Origin: Emergomyces orientalis
Lineage: Eukaryota > Ascomycota > Eurotiomycetes > Onygenales > Ajellomycetaceae
Assembly: GCA_002110485.1 (NCBI GenBank)
Contig: MOWL01000066.1
Coordinates: forward strand, 1 to 25,323
Reading direction: 5' to 3'
Length of the DNA: 25,323 nt
Position numbers and translations under genes: made by a program. Positions 19,120-25,323 of this stretch are shown here, piece by piece; the first letter of the stretch is position 1; each line of letters begins with the position of its first letter. The notes beneath the pieces are model-generated. The model was given only the letters and a program-made list of their open reading frames with translations, was not told where the DNA came from and made no database searches.

Positions 19120-19539
19120 ATGACAACAACAACTTTTTTTCTTATTTTTATACCTATACTTGCTTTTATATTATTAGTTGTGAATTTATTATTTTCACCT
19201 CATAATTCTTATTTAGAAAAAGATAGTGCTTTTGAATGTGGTTTTCATTCCTTTTTAGGTCAAAATAGAACACAATTTAGTATATCTTTTTTTATTTTTG
19301 CTTTATTATTTCTTTTATTTGATTTAGAAATTTTATTAGTATATCCTTACATAGTTAGTGCTTATTTTAATGGGTTATATGGTTTAATTATTATGCTAAT
19401 TTTCTTTCTTGTTTTAACTTTAGGTTTTGCATTTGAGTTAGGTAAAAATGCATTAAAAATAGAAAGTAAACAAATGAATAGTTTGACACATGATTGAAAA
19501 ACTAAAAAAATGGAAGGTATACTTAATTATATTAATTAA
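19120..19539 (+). CDS. nad3: NADH dehydrogenase subunit 3
   Basis: Small membrane subunit of complex I, 139 residues. The conserved matrix loop has DSAFECGFHSF with Cys40, the residue whose accessibility reports the active/deactive state in mammalian complex I. FDLEILLVYPY with the conserved acidic pair begins helix 2. TGA at 19495 is Trp126 in HDWKTKKMEGILNYIN; the true stop is TAA at 19537. The C-terminal tail is charged and a little longer than in animal ND3. It is separated from nad2 by cob, unlike the adjacent nad2-nad3 pair common in fungi. Confidence 0.96.
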
Positions 19540-19617
19540 GAAAAAAAAAATAAAAAATAACTTTTAATAAATAATTTAGATTAATTTATAAAAATATTTT
19601 TTATTAAAGAATATCAA

Positions 19618-19688
19618 GGAGCTTGAACAGATGGATCTGTGTTTTGACTGCAAATTAAAATTTAGAGATTCGATTTCTCCTGGCTCCT
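19618..19688 (+). tRNA. trnC: tRNA-Cys(GCA)
   Basis: 71-nt cloverleaf. The acceptor is GGAGCTT/TGGCTCC (G-U at pair 6 and T-T at pair 7). The D arm is ACAG/CTGT with loop ATGGAT. The anticodon stem is TTTGA/TTAAA with loop CTGCAAA, giving anticodon GCA with T33. The T arm is AGAGA/TCTCC (outer pair A-C) with loop TTCGATT. The discriminator is T, as expected for cysteine tRNAs. Starting one base earlier improves the acceptor (AGGAGCT/GGCTCCT) but leaves an extra T after the T stem. Confidence 0.88.
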
Positions 19689-19817
19689 ATAATATTTTAA
19701 TAATCTAGTTCTAATTTAATTAGTAGTAGATGTTTATTTAATATTTAATAAAAATAAAAAATATTTATTATATTCATTTTTTTAATTATAATTTGAAAGT
19801 TTATTTTAACATAACTT

Positions 19818-19832
19818 AAAAAAAAATTTTTT
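19818..19832. repeat. A9T6 palindromic block between trnC and nad1
   Basis: Nine A followed by six T, 54 nt before the nad1 ATG. The mirror is at 781-795. Confidence 0.7.
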
Positions 19833-19886
19833 GTTTTTTTTTATTTGTTAGAATATTTCATTAAGTTATTCTATTTTATATATAAT

Positions 19887-20033
19887 ATGACATATTTAAT
19901 ATCAATTATAGAGGGTATATTAGTTATAGTTCTTCACTATTAACAGTAGCTTTTGTTACAATTTAGAAAGAAAAAATGGCAAGTATGCAAGAAATTAGGA
20001 CTAATGCAGTAGGTTACTACGGTCTTTTACAAT
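19887..20033 (+). pseudogene. nad1: NADH dehydrogenase subunit 1, broken 5' fragment, arm B
   Basis: Begins correctly (ATG at 19887, MTYLISIIEGILVIV) and then accumulates deletions against arm A: a C lost near 19931, another in the codon for Ser before ERK (about 19965), one in the Thr codon of RKTM, several near 19990 in the QRRLG region, and a C in the Pro codon of GPN. Recognisable sequence stops at GGTCTTTTACA (about 20022-20032). It cannot encode NAD1. The fast rise in small deletions toward the fold looks like uncorrected read error, not evolution. Confidence 0.85.
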
Positions 20034-20054
20034 GCTTTGAAGAATAATGTAAAA
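20034..20054. other. Second turn of the palindrome (scrambled junction)
   Basis: About 20 bases between the last recognisable arm B nad1 sequence and the first recognisable arm C sequence (TAGGTCCTAA). They resemble a mangled copy of the nad1 ADALK codons more than any inserted element. No adapter, telomere repeat or mobile element is recognisable. Confidence 0.6.
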
Positions 20055-20120
20055 TAGGTCCTAAATACTTGCCAAAATTGTAACAAAAGCTACGGTTATA
20101 ATTGATATTAAATATGTCAT
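20055..20120 (-). pseudogene. nad1: NADH dehydrogenase subunit 1, broken 5' fragment, arm C
   Basis: The start codon (20120-20118) and MTYLISII are intact. Most of the next 35 codons are then missing in blocks of roughly 10, 15 and over 30 bases, against arm A 598-726. Islands such as GTTACAATTT (sense) and GGACCTA remain. Like the arm B fragment it points to poor consensus near the turn. Confidence 0.8.
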
Positions 20121-20313
20121 ATTATATATAAAATAGAATAACTTAATGAAATATAACAAATAAAAAAAACAAAAAATTTTTTTTTAAGTTATGTTAAAAT
20201 AAACTTTCAAATTATAATTAAAAAAATGAATATAATAAATATTTTTATTTTTATTAAATATTAAATAAACATCTACTACTAATTAAATTAGAACTAGATT
20301 ATTAAAATATTAT

Positions 20314-20384
20314 AGGAGCCAGGAGAAATCGAATCTCTAAATTTTAATTTGCAGTCAAAACACAGATCCATCTGTTCAAGCTCC
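20314..20384 (-). tRNA. trnC: tRNA-Cys(GCA), arm C
   Basis: Identical to the other two copies over all 71 nt, although the spacers on both sides have lost single bases in A/T runs. Confidence 0.85.
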
Positions 20385-20458
20385 TTGATATTCTTTAATA
20401 AAAAATATTTTATAAATTAATCTAAATTATTTATTAAAAGTTTTTTTTATTTTTTTTC

Positions 20459-20878
20459 TTAATTAATATAATTAAGTATACCTTCCATTTTTTTAGTTTT
20501 TCAATCATGTGTCAAACTATTCATTTGTTTACTTTCTATTTTTAATGCATTTTTACCTAACTCAAATGCAAAACCTAAAGTTAAAACAAGAAAGAAAATT
20601 AGCATAATAATTAAACCATATAACCCATTAAAATAAGCACTAACTATGTAAGGATATACTAATAAAATTTCTAAATCAAATAAAAGAAATAATAAAGCAA
20701 AAATAAAAAAAGATATACTAAATTGTGTTCTATTTTGACCTAAAAAGGAATGAAAACCACATTCAAAAGCACTATCTTTTTCTAAATAAGAATTATGAGG
20801 TGAAAATAATAAATTCACAACTAATAATATAAAAGCAAGTATAGGTATAAAAATAAGAAAAAAAGTTGTTGTTGTCAT
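20459..20878 (-). CDS. nad3: NADH dehydrogenase subunit 3, arm C
   Basis: Third intact copy, 139 codons, same sequence as arms A and B. The first indels relative to arm A occur just downstream of its stop codon, in the poly-T/poly-A spacer (20400-20458). Confidence 0.95.
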
Positions 20879-20993
20879 AAAAAAAAATTTTTTTGTTTAT
20901 TTTTTTTCTTACAAAGTAAGAAAAATTAATGATAATCGAAAACATATAAAAAAATTTTAAACTAAAAAAAAAATTTTTTTAATTAAAAATAAC

Positions 20994-22154
20994 TTAATTT
21001 TTCTTAATCACTAAATCTGTTAAACTATTTTCTAATAGACTTATTAAAGGTACTATTATTAAATAATGAGAAAAATATAAAATTGTACTGATTTGACCTA
21101 ATTCTATAAAAGGTGCTTCAACATGTTTAGCTCCTAATACCATTAAAATAAAAAAATTAGCAACAAAAATATAAAATGCTAATTTACTTAAAGGTCTAAA
21201 TTGTATACCTCTTAATTTAGATATATCAGTAAAAGGCATAACTAATAAAATTAAAAGAGCACTAAACATAGCTATAACTCCTAATAATTTATTAGGTATA
21301 GATCTTAATATAGCATAAAAAGGTAAAAGATATCACTCTGGTACTATAGCAGGTGGAGTTTGCATAGGATTAGCCATAACATAATTTTCACTATCACCTA
21401 AAACATTAGGCATGAAGAAAACAAATCCAGATAAAACAAACATAAAAATAAAAATAGTAATTAAATCTTTAAATATAAAATAAGGAGAAAAAGGCAATCT
21501 ATCGTAATTACCAGAGATACCTAAAGGATTACCAGAACCAACAGTATCGTGGAATGCAATTAAATGCATTAAAGCTAAAGCAGCTAAAACAAAAGGTAAA
21601 ACAAAATGTAAAGAAAAAAATCTATTTAATGTAGCATTATTCACTGAAAAACCTCCTCAAAGGAATTCAACTATATCTTGACCTACTCAAGGTATAGCAC
21701 TCATTAAATTAGTTATAACTGTTGCACCTCATAAACTCATTTGACCGTAAGGTAAAACATAACCCAAGAAACCTATACCCATCATTAATATTAACATAAT
21801 AGTACCAATACTTCAAGTTAATGTTCTTGGTGATTTATAAGACCCATAATATAAACCTCTACCTATATGTAAATAAACTAAAAAAAAAAAAGCTGAAGCT
21901 GTATTTGCGTGTAAATATCTTATTAATCATCCATTATTTACATCACGCATAATATGCTCTACGGAATCAAAAGCTTCTAATACACTTGGTGTGTAATGCA
22001 TAGCTAAAGTTACACCTGTAATTATCTGTATACCTAAGCACAGACCTAATAATGAACCAAAATTTCATAAATAACTAATATTAGAAGGTTGAGGTGAATC
22101 AATTAAATATGAATTTAATATATTTAATAAAGGACGGTTTTTTAAAATTCTCAT
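20994..22154 (-). CDS. cob: Cytochrome b, arm C
   Basis: Third intact copy, 386 codons, with no net indel relative to arm A. Confidence 0.96.
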
Positions 22155-22262
22155 ATTAAAAATAATATATAAACTTGATTTTTATTTTATTTTATTTTTT
22201 TTATTACTAATTTAAATTATTAATAAAAAAATTTTTTTCTAGTTATATGTATAAAAATAAGA

Positions 22263-23915
22263 TTAAGTAAATGATGTAAAAAAAATAAGAGATAATATAT
22301 TACATAATTGTAATATTTGGTCAGGTATAAACATAAATAATAGAATACTTAAAGTTAGTACAGAGATAATTATAGATAAAGAACTAGATAAAGGTAATTT
22401 GTTAATATCATCTTCAGGTATTGATTTAAATATAAGATTTTTTCATTCATATGAATGAAAATCAAAAAACATAATTTTTACTATATTTAAATAATAAACT
22501 GCACCAATAACACTTGTAAATACCGCTATTAAAGATAAAAAAATAAACCCATCTTGTAAAGCTGCAGATAAAACCATCTGTTTAGCAAAAAAACCTATAA
22601 GAGGTGGAATACCTGCAAAAGAAAAGAGAGTAATAGCTAAACTTAAAGCTAATATTTGGTTTACATAAAAATAACCTTTTATTTGACTTAATAATTGTAT
22701 AGGTGAATTATTTTTATCTATTAAATTAATATTAATATTATAATTATCAAATATTTTATTATTTTCAAAAAAATATAAAGTATAACCAATAGTAATTAAT
22801 AAAAAAAAAGCATTTAAATTAGAAATACTATATTGTATTAAGTAAAAAATAAAAGATTGTATAGATTCAACACTATTAATACTTAATGCTAATAATAAAA
22901 AACCAACATGAGAAATAGTACTGTAGGCAAACAATCTTTTAATTCTAAATTGTGTTAAACCCATAACTGTTCCTATTATTAAAGATAATAAACTACTAAT
23001 TAACAGACTATATGTTCATGTATATTCAGTTAATATATAAGTATTATTTGTAAAATGAACTAAATAAAATAATATAACTAAAATAGATATTTTTGGTATA
23101 ATAGACACAAAAGTAGTAACAATAGTAGGTATTCCATCATAAACATCAGGTGATCAAAAATGGAATGGAGCTGCAGATATTTTAAATAAAAAACCTATTG
23201 TAATTAATAACAAACAATAAGGTATATATGTAGCAATATCTGAACTTATTAAATATAGCTCTTCTCCTGGAATTATATTAGATATGTTAGTAATTATATA
23301 AAAATTATCTAAATATGTTGTACCAGAATTTGCATATATTAAACTTATACCTAATAAAATAAAACAAGATGATAAACCTCCTAATAAAAAATAAGTTAAA
23401 CCTGAAGATGTGGATGATTCTGAATTTCTATAAATTGTACAAAGTAAATATAACCCATAACTTTGTAATTCTATAGATAAATATACTGAAACTAAATCAT
23501 TACTTGATATTAATAATAAACTACCCATTATTATAAATAAGATAATCAAAGTATATTCGATTATTCCATATTGTTCTCCTTTTTTTATTAATTTAAAATA
23601 ATCTTTTATATATTTTTTTAAAGTTAATGTATAATATTTTATTACAGTTCTAGGAAAAAAACTTGTTAAATTTAATATTAATAAAGTAAGTATAAGAATT
23701 AATATATGAAATACACTTGTTATTGAAGATATACTAAACAAGCCTCCAAAAAGTCCTATACCTAAATCTAAATATGTTATATATAAATTAGTATAACTTA
23801 GAAATAAACAAAAGATTAACATATTTATTCCAATTCTGGAATAATATAAAGAAATATCTCGCCTCGATCCGAGGGAATTAGATAATAATAAAGAAAAAAT
23901 AGAAGTTAATAACAT
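22263..23915 (-). CDS. nad2: NADH dehydrogenase subunit 2, arm C
   Basis: Third intact copy, 550 codons, including the GC-rich patch at 23858-23876. Confidence 0.95.
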
Positions 23916-24139
23916 ATCTAAAAAAAAATTTTTTGTTTAAAGTAATTTTAATACTTTAAACCTTTTTGCCAACCTCTTAAACATAAGTCTATTACACCAG
24001 ACTCAAGCGATATAAATTCAATTATAATTAAAATTTTTTAATATAAAGAAATATAAGAATAAAAAAATTTTTTTTTATTAAACTCAATTTTCATACTATA
24101 TTATTTAATTTAAGAAAATATAAAATATACTAATAAGAT
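23916..24139 (-). other. nad5-nad2 spacer, arm C
   Basis: Third copy of the 224-nt structured spacer with the 10-bp hairpin (23935-23961). No base-level difference from arm A was noticed. Confidence 0.6.
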
Positions 24140-25323
24140 CTAACTTTTATTATAAGCTTTATTAAAAAGAGTAAAAATAGTAAACAATAAAAGTAATAAA
24201 ATATTACCATCTATAAAACTAAAATAAAATAAAGAAATATAAGAAAAAAATCCAATTAAAATGTATAAACCATAAGAAGTTATAATACCAGTACTTAAAC
24301 TACCTATATTATTACTTAAAGCTAATAGACTTTTTTCTAAACCATAAGGTCCTAAAAATTCTACAGAACCTTTATCAAGAACTTTTGTAGTTTGACCACC
24401 TAAATTTAAAACAACATCAGTAATATAATTATTATAAAAAAGTTCTATAAGAAATCTTTGATTAAAGAAACTAAATAAATTATAACCTAATTTAGTATAT
24501 TTAAATTTAATAAGAAATAAACCAAAAAATTCTGAAAAAAGTATAGAAATAAAGCTTAAGCTAATAGTAAGAATAAAAGGCAATAATTTAAAAAAAGTAG
24601 AAACAGCAAATTCAGTCTCTAACATACATTCATGTAAAGGATGAATAAATAAACTATTATCAGAAAAAAAACCAGTAGCTAAACCTATAAACAAATCTTT
24701 AGTTAAATAACCAAAAAAAATAGAAAAAATAGCTAATATAATTAAAGGTAAATTAATAAATAAATCACCTTGATCAGCTTTTTTATAAGTAATTAAAGGT
24801 CCATTAGGATTACTTAAAAAAGTTAAATATAAAACTTTTACTGAATATAGTGTAGTAAACATAGCACCAATAGTAGCTAAAAAATAGACAATAATACTAG
24901 ATAAATAAAATTGACCATAAGCAGATTCTAGAATAAAATCTTTAGAATAAAATCCGGTCATAAAAGGAATAGCAGCTAAACTTAAAGAAGCTATTAACAT
25001 AACTGAATAAATTAAAGGTAAAAAAGCCTTTAAACCACCAAATTTTCTAAAATCTTGATTATCTGCTACTGAATGTATGATTGCACCAGCACCTAAAAAT
25101 AAAAGTGCTTTATAAAAAGCATGATTTACTAAATGAAATAAAGCAATATTATATGATGATAGACCGATCGCTATAACCATCATACCTAATTGGCTCATAG
25201 TAGAATAAGCTATAACTTTCTTAATATCTGTTGAAATAAACCTATAACTGAACTAAATACAGTTGTTATAGCCCCTACTCATAAACAAAGTAATAATACA
25301 GTAGAACTGTATTCTATTAAAGG
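24140..25323 (-). pseudogene. nad5: NADH dehydrogenase subunit 5, 3' part with frameshift, cut by window
   Basis: The C-terminal 352 codons (24140-25198) equal arm A. Just upstream, near 25229, one T is missing (ATATCTTGTTG in arm A, ATATCTGTTG here), which breaks the frame in the FQQDIKK region. The gene then leaves the window. The lesion is a single base and is absent from both other copies, so it is probably a consensus error. Confidence 0.85.

Larger units (their letters stand above)
10319..20033 (+). repeat. Inverted-repeat arm B (middle arm)
   Basis: Mirror image of arm A, with the genes on the + strand. I found one base missing against arm A near the central turn (a G5 run read as G4 at 10348-10351). 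The interior then has no net indel, and several deletions appear after about 19930 as the second turn is approached. The right edge is uncertain because 20034-20054 matches neither orientation cleanly. Confidence 0.95.
20055..25323 (-). repeat. Inverted-repeat arm C (third, partial copy, runs off window)
   Basis: Same orientation as arm A, at an offset of +19385 from nad3 (1116/20501) to nad5 (5813/25198). Before that the offset is +19389 at trnC and +19394 at the nad1 start codon, because arm C has lost single A or T bases in homopolymers and larger blocks of nad1. One more base is lost near 25229. The arm is cut by the window end at a point equivalent to 5939. Confidence 0.95.

Noticed and set aside
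575..20033. A natural small-and-large single-copy layout with inverted repeat, as in some yeasts
   Set aside because: The spacer between arms is only about 4 nt, both ends cut genes, and a third arm follows; this is not a conventional IR with single-copy regions.
20034..20054. Telomere, adapter or mobile element at the second turn
   Set aside because: The bases look like corrupted nad1; no repeat unit, terminal inverted repeat or recognisable adapter is visible.
1..25323. Nuclear copy of mtDNA (NUMT)
   Set aside because: Long genes are intact under table 4 with conserved catalytic residues, and no nuclear-like flanks are present.
1..25323. CRISPR array, group I or II introns
   Set aside because: No spaced direct repeats and no interruption or intron core in any gene present.

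Overview
The window is fungal mitochondrial DNA. The base composition is strongly A+T-rich. Every Trp codon I checked in cox1, cox2 and cob is TGA, so the mould mitochondrial code (table 4) applies; read with the standard code, the genes break into pieces. The proteins are core respiratory-chain subunits: cytochrome oxidase, cytochrome b, complex I subunits and ATP synthase subunit 9. COX2 carries KCDAYPGR and CSEICGILHSSMPI, which reminds me most of Basidiomycota, but the phylum is tentative and I cannot name a genus. All genes lie on one strand within a copy. No introns are visible. Not seen: atp6, atp8, cox3, nad4, nad6, rns and rnl.

Layout: one ~10 kb segment occurs three times in alternating orientation. 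Arm A (1-10320, genes on -) and arm B (10321 to about 20033, genes on +) form a giant inverted repeat. Positions in the two arms sum to 20613 from about 925 to 10270, with no net insertion or deletion. Arm C (about 20055-25323, genes on - again) copies arm A at an offset of +19385 and runs off the window end inside nad5. The first turn lies inside cox1, at a small native hairpin. The second lies inside nad1, in visibly corrupted sequence.

Gene order in sense direction (arm B): cox1 3' end - unknown ORF without ATG - trnN(gtt) - tRNA-like element - atp9 - structured spacer - cox2 - nad4L - nad5 (1-nt overlap) - structured spacer - nad2 - cob - nad3 - trnC(gca) - nad1 5' end. The products work together in the inner membrane: complex I (NAD1-5, 4L) and complex III (cytochrome b) feed complex IV (COX1, COX2), and the proton gradient drives the ATP synthase c-ring (ATP9).

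Interpretation: the palindrome is the outstanding feature. The small indels cluster within a few hundred bases of each turn and break cox1 and nad1, while the long interiors are perfectly conserved. I therefore favour a fold-back (template-complement) long-read or assembly chimera over a natural genome form. A real palindromic molecule, such as a petite-like inverted amplification or hairpin-linked linear mtDNA, cannot be excluded from sequence alone. Independent of that question, the ORF after cox1, a degenerate tRNA, A(n)T(n) palindromes in most spacers and a GC-rich hairpin inside nad2 deserve attention.
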